Shown here: in pieces, positions 36,471 to 46,173 of the stretch | Layout of the letters: every line of letters starts with the position of its first letter | Numbering within the stretch: position 1 is the first letter of the stretch | Assembly: GCF_000813125.1 (NCBI RefSeq) | Contig: NZ_BASE01000008.1 | Location: forward strand, 1-64,000 | Origin: Mesobacillus selenatarsenatis SF-1 | Lineage (GTDB): Bacteria; Bacillota; Bacilli; Bacillales; Cytobacillaceae | Direction: 5' to 3' | Length of the DNA stretch: 64,000 nucleotides | Notes under the pieces: generated by a model | Told to the model about the DNA's origin: nothing | Seen by the model: the letters and a program-made list of their open reading frames with translations, nothing else | The model's database searches: none | Translations under genes and position numbers: made by a program

Positions 36471-37526
36471 CTACTCAGCGGCCTTTTGAACAAAAACATC
36501 GGGTACTTCGATTTCTTGTTCTGAAAAAATGTCGGCGATGATAAAGCGTAGTTCGCTCTCGATTTCTTCTTTTGCTTCTAATGTCTTAACCGGTATTTCC
36601 ACTACAAATTCCATTGCTTTGTTTCGGAAGTCTACGAATCTAACAGAATGTGAAGGAGCGGGCAAATAACCATTCGACCTTTCTTTTACGAGCTTAATTG
36701 ACTCTTCCAGCAACAATTTTATTGTACTTGTTTCCGTTCCGTATAAAACACAAACATTCACCTGTGCGAGTCGTTCCGCCCCAGAGCGGTTTTTGATGAT
36801 TTGTTCAATAAAATACTGGTTCGGTACGATCAGTTTTCCTTCTTTGACTGTCCGCACAACAGTCGAGCGAAGCCGAATTCTTTCTACTCGGCCGACTTTA
36901 TCATCCACTTGAATGACTTCCCCGATTTCGAAAGGCCGCTCAAACAGGATGATAATTCCAGAGATAAAGTTGCCTGCCACATTACGCATTCCAAACCCGA
37001 TCCCAATGCCCAGAACGCCGAAAACAGCTGCCAGCGAAGTTAAATCAATACCGACATAAGAAAAGCTTAATATAACGGCACCAATCATAAATGTATAATA
37101 GATCACTTTGCTTAAAGTATAGCCAACTCCTTTGTCCACTTCATAGTATTCGAAAAAGGAGGAAAGGATCGATCTAGTGAAGATTCTCAAGAATCTGTGG
37201 GCAATGGAAATGACCATAAAAGAAATAATGATAAGTGCCACAGTTATTTCTACATCCCCAATAGTATAGATTGGGGATAAAAACCATCGAGATCTTGAAA
37301 AAGTAAATAAAAATAACAGAATGATCCCATAGAAGGAAACCCAATTCAGGATCGAAATAAAACTTGGCAGAAATTTTGCTTTGAACTCCGGTTTATTGCC
37401 AGCAAACCTTTTAGCCAGCCTTTGGAGGATTAAATTTAAACCTAAAATCAAAATCACCCATCCAAAATACTTGGCTATTTCCACCAAATAAATATCCAAT
37501 GTATAATCCTTAAACATTACTATCAC
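36471..37526 (-). CDS. MscS family mechanosensitive ion channel, 351 aa
   Basis: Four predicted membrane helices, then the MscS pore and beta domain: AAVFGVLGIGIGFGMRNVAGNFISGIIILFERPFEIGEVIQVD, given here in outline, contains the Gly/Ala-rich pore helix and the F-E-R-P-F turn, followed by the RLRSTVVRT strand. The C-terminal alpha/beta domain is complete. It releases solutes after hypo-osmotic shock. ATG preceded by a weak GGGTGA site. Monocistronic. Confidence 0.93.
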   Translation of the reverse strand: MIVMFKDYTLDIYLVEIAKYFGWVILILGLNLILQRLAKRFAGNKPEFKAKFLPSFISILNWVSFYGIILLFLFTFSRSRWFLSPIYTIGDVEITVALIIISFMVISIAHRFLRIFTRSILSSFFEYYEVDKGVGYTLSKVIYYTFMIGAVILSFSYVGIDLTSLAAVFGVLGIGIGFGMRNVAGNFISGIIILFERPFEIGEVIQVDDKVGRVERIRLRSTVVRTVKEGKLIVPNQYFIEQIIKNRSGAERLAQVNVCVLYGTETSTIKLLLEESIKLVKERSNGYLPAPSHSVRFVDFRNKAMEFVVEIPVKTLEAKEEIESELRFIIADIFSEQEIEVPDVFVQKAAE

Positions 37527-38063
37527 CCAATCTTAGTTATATTGACTTATTCCTGTTATAGCTTGTACGTAAACTTGCATCTTTTAAAGCCGGTCATTTC
37601 AAGATTAGTGAAGTAATTTATACACTCTAGTTTAAAGATGCGTTTATCTATTACCTAATTGGGCCTAACTGCTTCGGACATTTTTTGTCATTGTATATTA
37701 ACCGGTCTATTAACTGTCGACTAAAGAGGTGGTATTTTTAAATAGGAGGAATGTTGCAAAGTATGTCGAACTTCTTTTTATAGGAAAAATATAGGAGTAA
37801 ATTAGCAGACTTTGAAAGTATAACGTCTAGAATTTGAATATAGTGAATAAAAATTGAGGTATTCATATCCCAACATAAATCTTGGAAGGATGTAATTTTT
37901 GGATAGTCTGGGAGGGAACATATAGGTTTCCATCAGAATAGTAGTTATCTAGAAAAATTCATAGGCCAAAGAGCTTTCTTGTGCTGCCAATGAAGTTGGG
38001 ATTTACATAACTGTAAGTAGAGATGCTTTTGTCCAATGGGCCCAATCATGTTACTAATATGAG
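37527..38063. other. Intergenic region of about 540 bp, possibly with a gene tail
   Basis: No intact gene. A start-less frame ending at a TAA at about 38058 reads ANEVGIYITVSRDAFVQWAQ and may be the tail of a decayed gene. A tiny ATG frame of ten codons at about 37752 has a good AGGAGGA site but no reason to be functional. Confidence 0.35.
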
Positions 38064-38366
38064 GTGAGATTGTTGGTGCAAAATGAAGGGCAGGACCGCA
38101 CAACGGATCTATTACTAATTATATTGACATTGCTATTGGCAATCTCAGCGGTGGTTTTCTATCCGATTTTTCGAATGTTTCCTTTCTGGGATATATGGAC
38201 TTTCATTTATGTTTCAATAGAAATAGGATTTGTCCTCATTTTAGTTTTTGGTGTGAGGTCTACAGTTAGAGGTATTAGGTGGTTTCTCATCATTGCTACC
38301 ACTCTCTGTATTATTCTTAATTCTGTTCTAATATTCCTATACATGATTCCCCGTGGCATTTCTTGA
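38064..38366 (+). CDS. Small membrane protein, about 98 aa, unknown function
   Basis: Three hydrophobic helices (about residues 17-38, 44-64 and 72-93) with short loops. The start is uncertain: GTG 38064, TTG 38073 and GTG 38076 are all in frame, and the GAGGTGAG site at 38061-38068 fits 38073 best. No family recognised. Confidence 0.6.
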   Translation: MRLLVQNEGQDRTTDLLLIILTLLLAISAVVFYPIFRMFPFWDIWTFIYVSIEIGFVLILVFGVRSTVRGIRWFLIIATTLCIILNSVLIFLYMIPRGIS

Positions 38367-38453
38367 AGAATGGAATTATTATAGGATGCACCGTTGGTGA
38401 TGGAGGACTAAGTTTGAAGAAACCTCTATATTTCTTTTTTATAAATTCAATAA

Positions 38454-39026
<573 letters not shown>

Positions 39027-39119
39027 TAACCGAACAATAGGCAGAATAGATGTTTTTAGAATGTGGTCGGTTAAAAGCTTTGCTTAAAATCGTGTGATAC
39101 TAGATGAGGGGGACGGGGA

Positions 39120-40310
39120 ATGAAAACAGTATACAAACTCAGTCCTAGTGATTATTGGAGAATCGGGGAGCTTGAAAGCTGGTTGTCAGATATGGCGGCT
39201 GAGGGGCTCTTTCTGAAAAAGTTGGGGAGACAGTTTGTCAAGTTTGAAAAAGCAGACCCGAAAAACATGAGGTACAGGGTAGTGGTGTCGATCAGTAAAG
39301 AGATATCGGCTGAGCAAGTTGATATGTATGGCGATAAAGGCTGGGATTTTGTCACCAGCTATGGTTCTTTTCATGCGTTTTCATCACCTGCTGAGCTGAA
39401 TGCGCCGGAGCTATACACTGACCCTTCAGAGCAATCGTATTCCTTGAAGGAACTGGATAAACAATTGGTATTTAATGCTGCTGTCATCGTTTTTGGCCTG
39501 CTTCTCATGATTGGTATGTTAGCTTCTAGCTTGTTCCTGGACGGGACACCAACGTTGGTAATGGTGGAGGGAATCATGGTCCATCAAACGCTTTTGGCTA
39601 TTTACATCTGTTATATCGCTTATGCTTCAGTACAAGCTGCTTTTTCCATTCGTGATTTGCGCAAAAGATTAGCTGAAGGTATACCAATTGACCACCATTC
39701 TCCGTGGAAAAAGAGACATACATTCCATAGAGCTATTACTTTTCTTTTTACGGTGGTGATTGGATTAAGTGCTATTATTCCATTTGTACACCTAATGAAA
39801 ATGGATACGAAAACATTGCCGGAAAAAGACGTGAATTTGCCGATTGTCAGACTGGCAGATGTTGAGAGGGAACCTAAATTAGAGCGACCAAAACCTACAT
39901 ATTTAGGGGATGGTGTGGATTGGAGTAATCGATATTCATTTGCCTGGAGCCTTCTGGCACCTGTACAATATGAAGCTGATGAACACGGGCTGGTTCGGGA
40001 TAAATTATGGGGAGATGGCAGCGGGGAGTATTCACCGTCTATACATACACAATATTATCAACTCCGGTTCCCTGACATGGCAGAACATTTGATTACGGAT
40101 TTGATCAAGCGCTACAGTTTTGAAACCAACCAGGGTGATTTTGTAGAAAAGAAGCACCCCGACCTCGATCTTTTGATTGTCCGTGAAGAAAAGGAGCTGA
40201 AGCAAGTATTTGCTACAAGGGGAAAAGAAGTCATGTATGTACATTATTTTGGTTATGCGGATGTAAATACAGTCCTTGATAATGTGGTTGAGAAGATGAA
40301 TAAAGAGTAA
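39120..40310 (+). CDS. DUF2812 domain membrane protein, 396 aa
   Basis: The N-terminal ~105 residues match DUF2812: GELESWLSDMAAEGLFLKKL, then FEKADPKNMRYRVVV and GWDFVTSYGSFHAFSSP. Two to three membrane helices follow (about 120-145, 150-172 and 200-222), then an extracytoplasmic C-terminal region. DUF2812 genes often sit beside PadR regulators; none is seen here. GGGGGACGGGGA precedes the ATG. The next gene starts very close downstream and may be co-transcribed. Confidence 0.85.
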   Translation: MKTVYKLSPSDYWRIGELESWLSDMAAEGLFLKKLGRQFVKFEKADPKNMRYRVVVSISKEISAEQVDMYGDKGWDFVTSYGSFHAFSSPAELNAPELYTDPSEQSYSLKELDKQLVFNAAVIVFGLLLMIGMLASSLFLDGTPTLVMVEGIMVHQTLLAIYICYIAYASVQAAFSIRDLRKRLAEGIPIDHHSPWKKRHTFHRAITFLFTVVIGLSAIIPFVHLMKMDTKTLPEKDVNLPIVRLADVEREPKLERPKPTYLGDGVDWSNRYSFAWSLLAPVQYEADEHGLVRDKLWGDGSGEYSPSIHTQYYQLRFPDMAEHLITDLIKRYSFETNQGDFVEKKHPDLDLLIVREEKELKQVFATRGKEVMYVHYFGYADVNTVLDNVVEKMNKE

Positions 40311-40361
40311 ATCATGATTGTCGAATTAAAATATATAACACAATTCAAACAGGAGATATGT

Positions 40362-40988
40362 ATGGACTTCCTTAAAAAAACTAGAGAATTTATCGATCGA
40401 CATTATGAAATGCCAAAAGGAATAATAGGTACATATATTGGTGAAAAAATGGTAAGGCAGCACAAGACTGAAACAAACTGGACATTAGAGTTAATGGATG
40501 TTCAAAAAGGAGACAGGATTTTAGAGTTGGGCTGTGGGGCCGGTTATGCCATTAAATTAATTTTAGAAAAGGATTTAACTCAAGAAATAGTCGGTTTGGA
40601 CATTTCTCCAACAATTATTGTATCAGCACAATTCAGAAACAAAAAGGCAATAAGGGAAAAGAGAGCAAAACTAGTGCAAGCAAATCTCAATAAATTGCCC
40701 TTTGATCATGAATATTTCAACACGGTCTTCAGTATCCAAACCATTTATTTTTGGACTGATATAGATACGACTTTATCGGAAATTTTCAGGGTTCTAAAGC
40801 CAGACGGAGTTGTCATACTTACTTTTTCTGACGGGAAAGAAGATGAAACTTGGGAAGGCATAAGAGGCATTACTGAAAATCAAGTTATTCCGTATATGAA
40901 GAATGCAGGATTTACTGACGTTGCTTTAATCAAAGGTCCAGATTCAAGGGGGTATCATACCGTTGCGGTTAGGGGAACTAAGCAATAA
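40362..40988 (+). CDS. Class I SAM-dependent methyltransferase, 208 aa
   Basis: Motif I ILELGCGAGYAIKLIL, the SAM-ribose acidic residue in VGLDIS, motif II FNTVFSIQTIYFW and motif III VLKPDGVVILTFS give the methyltransferase-11 type. The ATG at 40362 follows AGGAG by 7 bp; the frame is open from 40314. The substrate is unknown. Confidence 0.88.
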   Translation: MDFLKKTREFIDRHYEMPKGIIGTYIGEKMVRQHKTETNWTLELMDVQKGDRILELGCGAGYAIKLILEKDLTQEIVGLDISPTIIVSAQFRNKKAIREKRAKLVQANLNKLPFDHEYFNTVFSIQTIYFWTDIDTTLSEIFRVLKPDGVVILTFSDGKEDETWEGIRGITENQVIPYMKNAGFTDVALIKGPDSRGYHTVAVRGTKQ

Positions 40989-41066
40989 TAAATTAACCTT
41001 CCAGTCTTCTTCTGTACCTCTATTGGGAAGCGTTTGTTGAAGAACAAGTCATTAAAATACTTGAAG

Positions 41067-41098
41067 AACGCAGAGATTGAAAAACCTCTGCGTTTTTC
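41067..41098 (+). terminator. Terminator after the methyltransferase gene
   Basis: AACGCAGAG / CTCTGCGTT stem with a T tail. Confidence 0.8.
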
Positions 41099-41193
41099 TA
41101 TGGGATTGAATTGTATAAAAGTACCTGCTATTTCTCTTTTGAATTTGGATTTTCCACTTCACAACCGAACTATTTAGTGCCACCGTGCGCTTT

Positions 41194-42192
41194 CTATTGT
41201 TTGTGATTTACCATTTGCGGTGGCTCTTCCATCCATCCGTTTTTAACCATGATTTTGGCACCTTTATGAGCATATTCAAAAACATCCTTCGTAAAGATGG
41301 TCATTTTTACAGGCAGGTCATTCCGTAAGCTAAAAGCAGTTCCGAGTGAGGTGCTTCCCAGGGAAAAACTGCAGAAAAGACTTGTACAATACATCATTAA
41401 TTTATCCGAAAATGGAGCGACTGTGGATTGAGTTGCATTTCCTCCCGATGATTGTGGGGCAGGAAGACTTTCCTGGATCATTAACTCACTTAATTCTTTG
41501 ACAATCCCTTTTGCAAGCTCTGCACCCTCATGAAAGAATTTCTTAACCTCGCTATCATTGGCGCACTGGGCAAACCCTAAGATCATCTGCAAACCTGTAA
41601 GATTTGCTTCGATTCCTTTTTGAATATGGGCCACCTCGAGTGTGTTTAAGGTCCTCTTCTGGTTAAATGGATTGATGGGTAGCCCGCCAAAGTAATCATA
41701 ATTCTTTACAAATTCGACGGTCTTTGGCATCGGTACGTAAGGAGTTCTTACAAGCAGCCCTTTTTCAAGTAAATATTGCGTGCAGATCCTGTAATACTTC
41801 TGGCTGAGAGCGGTAAGGTCTGCCATAAGGATATTGATATCCTCACGAAACGTCATCGTTAAATTCAATGCATGCATTCCCATACTGATTTCTTTTATTA
41901 AACGGACAAACATAATATCAAAGCCATTGTCGAATAACTTAGGGACATGTTTATTTACATCTTCTGGTGTATATCCGACTGGAATGACAGCACATTCTTG
42001 CTCAAAGATTTCTACGATTTTGCCTACATATACCTCAAGTTGTCTATACAAACTTGTCATAATTTCCCTGGCTTTTTCATCATCAGCTTTGTCTATAAAG
42101 TATTCCAGTATTCGTAAAATCATTGTTTTTTCCTGATAGGTAAGCCATAAAGTGGCTAATTCGGAAGAAGTAATGGAAGCTTTCTCTGGCAC
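41194..42192 (-). CDS. DUF3231 family protein, 332 aa
   Basis: Two tandem helical domains of about 165 residues, as in the DUF3231 family of spore-forming Bacillaceae. Typical segments are SELATLWLTYQEKTMILRI-like at the N-terminus and LTGLQMILGFAQCANDSEVK at the start of the second half. The fold is ferritin-like and the function is not established. AGGGAGGATTACC precedes the ATG. Its presence supports a spore-forming Bacillaceae host. Confidence 0.9.
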   Translation of the reverse strand: MPEKASITSSELATLWLTYQEKTMILRILEYFIDKADDEKAREIMTSLYRQLEVYVGKIVEIFEQECAVIPVGYTPEDVNKHVPKLFDNGFDIMFVRLIKEISMGMHALNLTMTFREDINILMADLTALSQKYYRICTQYLLEKGLLVRTPYVPMPKTVEFVKNYDYFGGLPINPFNQKRTLNTLEVAHIQKGIEANLTGLQMILGFAQCANDSEVKKFFHEGAELAKGIVKELSELMIQESLPAPQSSGGNATQSTVAPFSDKLMMYCTSLFCSFSLGSTSLGTAFSLRNDLPVKMTIFTKDVFEYAHKGAKIMVKNGWMEEPPQMVNHKQ

Positions 42193-42352
42193 AGGTAATC
42201 CTCCCTAATATCTTTTGATTTTAGGATGTGATTAACTTGTGATTTTATGCCATTTTATTAATTGTTTACCTATTAATCATATGTAAATGAACTGTGTTAA
42301 CTTGATATCTGTTATTAGCGCTTTTGATTTGTAAAAGGGGGCATGTTAGCGC
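42193..42352. other. Intergenic region
   Basis: Short AT-rich gap; promoter region of the DUF3231 gene. No further feature seen. Confidence 0.5.
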
Positions 42353-42646
42353 TTATCTGACTCTCCCAAGACCCCAATCCCCGTATTGGTAATAAATATA
42401 GAATAAGAATAAGAACACATTAACAATGAAGAAAAAGAGAAACCAGGACTTTTGAATTCTTATTTTCCACATTAAAAATAAAACAAAGAAATTCATCATC
42501 ATGGGAACAAATGTGTATGTCATTCTTTCATCAATAAGAGAAAGCGCATTTGGACTCAGCCAATTAATGAATTTGTCTGATACTTGCGCTATAACGGAGA
42601 AAATGATCATACCCCAAAATAACATTACCAAAATAACTTTTTTCAT
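42353..42646 (-). CDS. Small membrane protein, 97 aa, unknown function
   Basis: Three hydrophobic segments (about residues 3-22, 45-63 and 69-87) with aromatic-rich ends (YIYYQYGDWGLGRVR). GCCGGAGGCC lies before the ATG. No family recognised. Divergent from the nucleotidyltransferase gene. Confidence 0.65.
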   Translation of the reverse strand: MKKVILVMLFWGMIIFSVIAQVSDKFINWLSPNALSLIDERMTYTFVPMMMNFFVLFLMWKIRIQKSWFLFFFIVNVFLFLFYIYYQYGDWGLGRVR

Positions 42647-42783
42647 ATGGCCTCCGGCGAACTAATCTATTTTTCTTTTATTTTACAATAGGGATGGCAC
42701 TTACGACATATTTAAAGGAAAATATTCCCTTAGCAACTCATTGTGTTACAATAAGAATATACGTTCGGTTAATGGGAGGTTGT

Positions 42784-43374
42784 ATGTTGAAAAGCAAAAA
42801 TGATGTAATACGCTTAATTCAAAGCGACGACACAATGATGGAAATTATCCAAGCTGCCAGCACACTGAGTTTGCCTGACTGGTGGATTTGTGCAGGGTTT
42901 GTCCGCTCGAAAGTTTGGGATGAACTGCACGAATTTAAAGAGCGAACGCTGACCCAGGATGTGGATGTTATTTATTTTGATCCAACAAACATTGATGAGA
43001 ATGTAGAAAAGCTCTTAGAAAAAAAGTTGAGAAGGATCTTGCCTGATGTACCCTGGTCTGTTAAAAATCAAGCAAGGATGCATGTTGTCAATCAGATTCC
43101 GCCCTATAGTTCTTGTATAGATGCGATCTCGAAGTTTCCGGAAAGAGCTACGGCTCTCGGTGTAAAGCTGGACAAGGAGAATAATTTGGTTCTGATCGCT
43201 CCTAGCGGGATCGAAGATGTCCTTAATCTTGAAGTGAAACCGACTCCTTTTTTTACAGAAACAAAAGAACGTGCTGCGATTTATGAGGAGCGGATTGTTA
43301 AAAAGAACTGGAAAGCGATTTGGCATAAGATCAATGTCCATCATGTCAAAGTGTTAAAACCCCATTTCAAATAG
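42784..43374 (+). CDS. Nucleotidyltransferase family protein (COG3575-like), 196 aa
   Basis: A nucleotidyltransferase-fold protein of the group found as uncharacterised in many Bacillaceae: LPDWWICAGFVRSKVWDEL, then TLTQDVDVIYFD with the Asp-x-Asp pair, and IEDVLNLEVKPTPFF near the C-terminus. The ATG at 42784 has a GGGAGG site; the frame is open from 42694. Its last 21 bp overlap the 3' end of the convergent gene. The substrate is unknown. Confidence 0.8.
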   Translation: MLKSKNDVIRLIQSDDTMMEIIQAASTLSLPDWWICAGFVRSKVWDELHEFKERTLTQDVDVIYFDPTNIDENVEKLLEKKLRRILPDVPWSVKNQARMHVVNQIPPYSSCIDAISKFPERATALGVKLDKENNLVLIAPSGIEDVLNLEVKPTPFFTETKERAAIYEERIVKKNWKAIWHKINVHHVKVLKPHFK

Positions 43375-44136
43375 CTCCCCAAAGTATAGTTCCTGGAATT
43401 TCTTGTTCAGAATGCCGGTATAGTAGGCAAGCGGATTTTTAACTGTCACCTTGGTCTTCATTTTTCTAATTAGCTGCTTAAAAGAATCCAGGGAGACGGA
43501 CAGAATGGTTTCTGCCTCGTTTTCCTGGTTATTTTTATAAGCAGCGATCGTTGTCATTTTCCAAAATTCCTCGATGGCCTTTGCGCTTGGGAAAAAGTAT
43601 TTTGCCAGATCGACAAATGGTTTTGGAATTCTGTCACTGACGAAAAGATGATCTTCTGGTGCCTTGTGAAATGCTGTTTCTTCACGTTTATTATTCTTTA
43701 TAGTTTTAGTTTCAGAAGGAATAATAGTTTTATTTTGGTGGTTCATTTTTTCCTTTTTCGGTGGTTCATTGTTAGGAAAACGATTGAATACATATAGATT
43801 GCTGGATTGTGAACCGTTTTTACGTTCTGTTTCATGTACGGTGAAGATACCAAGATTGCTGGCTTTAATGATCATTCGTTTAAAAGTGGAACGGGAAATG
43901 CCGAGTTCGTTGTATTCCTCATGGATAGCTTTCAACACCGTTCCGATTTTAGCGTTGCTGACACCTGGAATTTTAGCAGCAAAGCGGGCCAGCCTCTTCA
44001 AACCAACCAATTCTCCCTTCGAAAAATCATGCTTATGGACAGCAAGCCACATTTCCAAATGACGATTGAACTCCTCCAGCGAAACGAACTGCGAATACCC
44101 TTCAAATCCTTCAATGACCCCTGATTTAATTGTCAT
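43354..44136 (-). CDS. Helix-turn-helix protein of plasmid-replication/DnaD-like type, 260 aa
   Basis: An N-terminal winged-helix-like part (about 30-125: HDFSKGELVGLKRLARFA, LGISRSTFKRMIIKASNLG) is followed by a polar linker and a C-terminal helical domain. The organisation is like replication initiator or primosome-type helix-turn-helix proteins of Bacillus; this is tentative. The ATG at 44136 fits the GGGCGGTG site better than the one at 44157. It overlaps the convergent gene by 21 bp at the 3' end, an unusually tight arrangement. Confidence 0.65.
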   Translation of the reverse strand: MTIKSGVIEGFEGYSQFVSLEEFNRHLEMWLAVHKHDFSKGELVGLKRLARFAAKIPGVSNAKIGTVLKAIHEEYNELGISRSTFKRMIIKASNLGIFTVHETERKNGSQSSNLYVFNRFPNNEPPKKEKMNHQNKTIIPSETKTIKNNKREETAFHKAPEDHLFVSDRIPKPFVDLAKYFFPSAKAIEEFWKMTTIAAYKNNQENEAETILSVSLDSFKQLIRKMKTKVTVKNPLAYYTGILNKKFQELYFGELFEMGF

Positions 44137-44242
44137 TATTTTGCACCGCCCTTTCACTGTCTATATACAGCGAGGCAATTAAAAGGGACAGGTAGGGAAG
44201 GTGATTTTTGTGACGGATTTGTGACAGATTTAAAAAGGTCGC

Positions 44243-44347
44243 GTGAAGCTGCTGTACTTAAAATTGAAGGATGAAATAGACTATGAAGAGTATGAGCAGT
44301 TGATGAAGCAGTTGAGAAGTGCTGCGTGGGAAGTTGAAAGAGTATAA
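44243..44347 (+). pseudogene. Degraded 3' fragment of an OhrR/MarR gene
   Basis: The run ATGAAGAGTATGAGCAGTTG, continuing with ATGAAGCAGTTGAGA, is nearly identical to the 3' end of the MarR gene at 59230-59688. A one-base insertion after TTGAGA shifts the frame. The following terminator-like repeat is in the same position as in the intact gene, so the fragment and its terminator were duplicated or retained together. Confidence 0.85.
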
Positions 44348-44357
44348 ACAGTTATAA

Positions 44358-44393
44358 GAGAAGCGCAGGGACGGTGAACCCTGTGCTTTTTCT
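44358..44393 (+). repeat. GGGACG-type repeat after the MarR remnant
   Basis: AGAAGCGCAGGGACGG, then a CCCTGTGC arm and a T-rich tail, making a hairpin CGCAGGG / CCCTGTG. Same place and form as 59693-59728 after the intact gene. Confidence 0.75.
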
Positions 44394-44721
44394 AGGATTG
44401 TTTTAGTCACGTACCTTTTTGAAAGGGGAGGTCATGACTCATGCTACTGATTATTAGCTTTTTTATAGTGGCGACGTTAAAGCTGGGTGAGGGTGAAACT
44501 ACCACTTTTGTTTTTTTATAAACTATGTATTAAAAATATAGATTTATAAGACCACTTGCCAGAAGATTTGTATAATAACTCACAGGTTATATGACTTATT
44601 TCGAAAACACTTTGTTCATTTCCTTAAGATAAAAATATGGTTGCAGGAAATCTTGTTCTTTTAGTGGAATTATTTTATAAAATAAACGCACGGAAAAATG
44701 TTTTATAGTGGGGGTTTATGA

Positions 44722-45144
44722 GTGAAAAGAAGGATATGGATATTCATTCTTATTCCATTAATGTTGATTTTGCTTTATACAGGGACTTATATACCTCATA
44801 AAGTCCTGAACATAGACCCTGCTACCGTTTCAAAGATCACTGTCTTTGATGGAAGTACTGGTTATAGCATTGATATCACTGATGAAAATAAAATTAATCA
44901 TATCATCACTAACCTGAATGAAATAACATTCCAAAAAGGGAAATCTTCAATCGGCTATTTGGGGTATCGTTTTAACACTTCTATTTTTAATGATAAAGGA
45001 AAAGAAATTAAGGAACTTATCATAAACTCAAAAGACACAATAAGGTATAAAGGATTTTTCTATACTTCAGTAGACCAGCCAATTGACTTTAATTATATAG
45101 AGGAGTTGGTCCGTGAAAATTCTAATGATGATAATAACCGGTAA
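44722..45144 (+). CDS. Hypothetical membrane-anchored protein, 140 aa
   Basis: An N-terminal hydrophobic segment (about residues 5-22) serves as signal anchor; the rest is an extracytoplasmic alpha/beta domain with no Cys. GTG start, 7 bp after AGTGGGGG; an ATG at 44718 is out of frame. No family recognised. A second small anchored protein gene follows after 42 bp, probably in the same operon. Confidence 0.7.
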   Translation: MKRRIWIFILIPLMLILLYTGTYIPHKVLNIDPATVSKITVFDGSTGYSIDITDENKINHIITNLNEITFQKGKSSIGYLGYRFNTSIFNDKGKEIKELIINSKDTIRYKGFFYTSVDQPIDFNYIEELVRENSNDDNNR

Positions 45145-45186
45145 AATAGGTAGGAGTAGAGTTGAGGAAGGGGAGAGGTGGTGTAG

Positions 45187-45435
45187 ATGAAAAATAAAAA
45201 AGTTTTTATGCGCACTGTTTTGGTAATTGCCACATTAATTATGATTGGAAGAGACTACTATTTGACTAAGGAGGACAGACCCCCTAATTTCTCTATTCAA
45301 GTAGATACCTATAAAGACGGAGGAACAAAAGTTTACTTGGGGCTGGGTTATAAGGTAATTGATTACAATCAACTCGACGGCCGTAAAGATGTGGTATTTA
45401 TCCCGTTTTATCTCGAAATGTTTGAAATAAAGTAA
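45187..45435 (+). CDS. Hypothetical small anchored protein, 82 aa
   Basis: An N-terminal hydrophobic stretch (about 8-20) followed by a short polar domain with VYLGLGYKVIDYNQLDGRKD. A GGGGAGAGGTGG site precedes the ATG. It follows the previous gene by 42 bp. No function can be assigned. Confidence 0.7.
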   Translation: MKNKKVFMRTVLVIATLIMIGRDYYLTKEDRPPNFSIQVDTYKDGGTKVYLGLGYKVIDYNQLDGRKDVVFIPFYLEMFEIK

Positions 45436-45465
45436 CCTTTGTCCTCTTATTCAAGCTATTCAAAA

Positions 45466-46122
45466 TTAGACTCCTTTTTCTTCGAATGCATGAATTTCAT
45501 TATTATGACCTAACACGATGAGAATATCATTGGGGCAAATGACTTCTTCAATTGAAGGGGAAACAATAAATTCTTCTCCTCGCTGGATTCCGATGATCGT
45601 ACAGCCGTATTTGGACCTGACATTCAGCTCGTTTAATGTTTTGTCCGTTACCTTTTTTGTAGAGATTATTTCTGCAATGCTGTGGTTCTTGGAAAGCTCA
45701 ATAAAATCAACAATCTTATCGGAAGTAACATGGTGGGCGATTCTCTTGGCCATTTCCCTTTCAGGGTGAATAACACGATCGGCTCCGATTTTCTCTAATA
45801 CTTTCTGGTGATTCTCACTTAATGCTTTTACCCAAACTTGTTTGACACCCAATTCCTTTAGCAGCAATGTTGCGAGGATACTAGCCTCAATATTACCACC
45901 GAAGGATACAATCGCAATGTCTACATTTTTTAAGCCTAATTCTTTAAGATTATTTTCGTTAATGGCATTGGCCACAACTGCATGGGTTGCCAATTCGCTA
46001 AAGCGGTTCACTCGTTCTTCATTCACATCCACAGCCAGAACTTCGAAACCAAGATGATGAAACTCCTCAACAAGACTTCCGCCAAAACGCCCAAGACCTA
46101 TCACAGCAAATAACTTTTTCAA
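45466..46122 (-). CDS. ktrC: KtrA/KtrC-type potassium channel regulatory subunit, 218 aa
   Basis: RCK protein that gates a KtrB/KtrD-type potassium transporter. RCK_N has the Rossmann loop IGLGRFGGSL and acidic LAVDVNEERV; the RCK_C domain (about 135-218) binds cyclic di-AMP in B. subtilis. Length is close to B. subtilis KtrA (222) and KtrC (221). No membrane subunit gene is adjacent, as with the lone ktrC; KtrA is usually beside ktrB, so KtrC is the better guess. No ydaO-type riboswitch fits in the short leader. Confidence 0.88.
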   Translation of the reverse strand: MKKLFAVIGLGRFGGSLVEEFHHLGFEVLAVDVNEERVNRFSELATHAVVANAINENNLKELGLKNVDIAIVSFGGNIEASILATLLLKELGVKQVWVKALSENHQKVLEKIGADRVIHPEREMAKRIAHHVTSDKIVDFIELSKNHSIAEIISTKKVTDKTLNELNVRSKYGCTIIGIQRGEEFIVSPSIEEVICPNDILIVLGHNNEIHAFEEKGV

Positions 46123-46173
46123 TATGCGATTCCCCCTGATTATGAAAGAAGATACTATTCACCGTGTACCTTT

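Larger units (their letters stand above)
44137..44721. other. Intergenic region of about 580 bp with a MarR remnant
   Basis: No intact gene. It holds a degraded copy of the 3' end of the ohrR-type gene (44243-44347) and the terminator-like repeat at 44358-44393. The rest is AT-rich with no supportable frame. Confidence 0.65.

Noticed and set aside
45466-46173. Cyclic di-AMP (ydaO-type) riboswitch before the KtrA/C gene
   Set aside because: The leader is about 50 bp, far too short for this riboswitch class.
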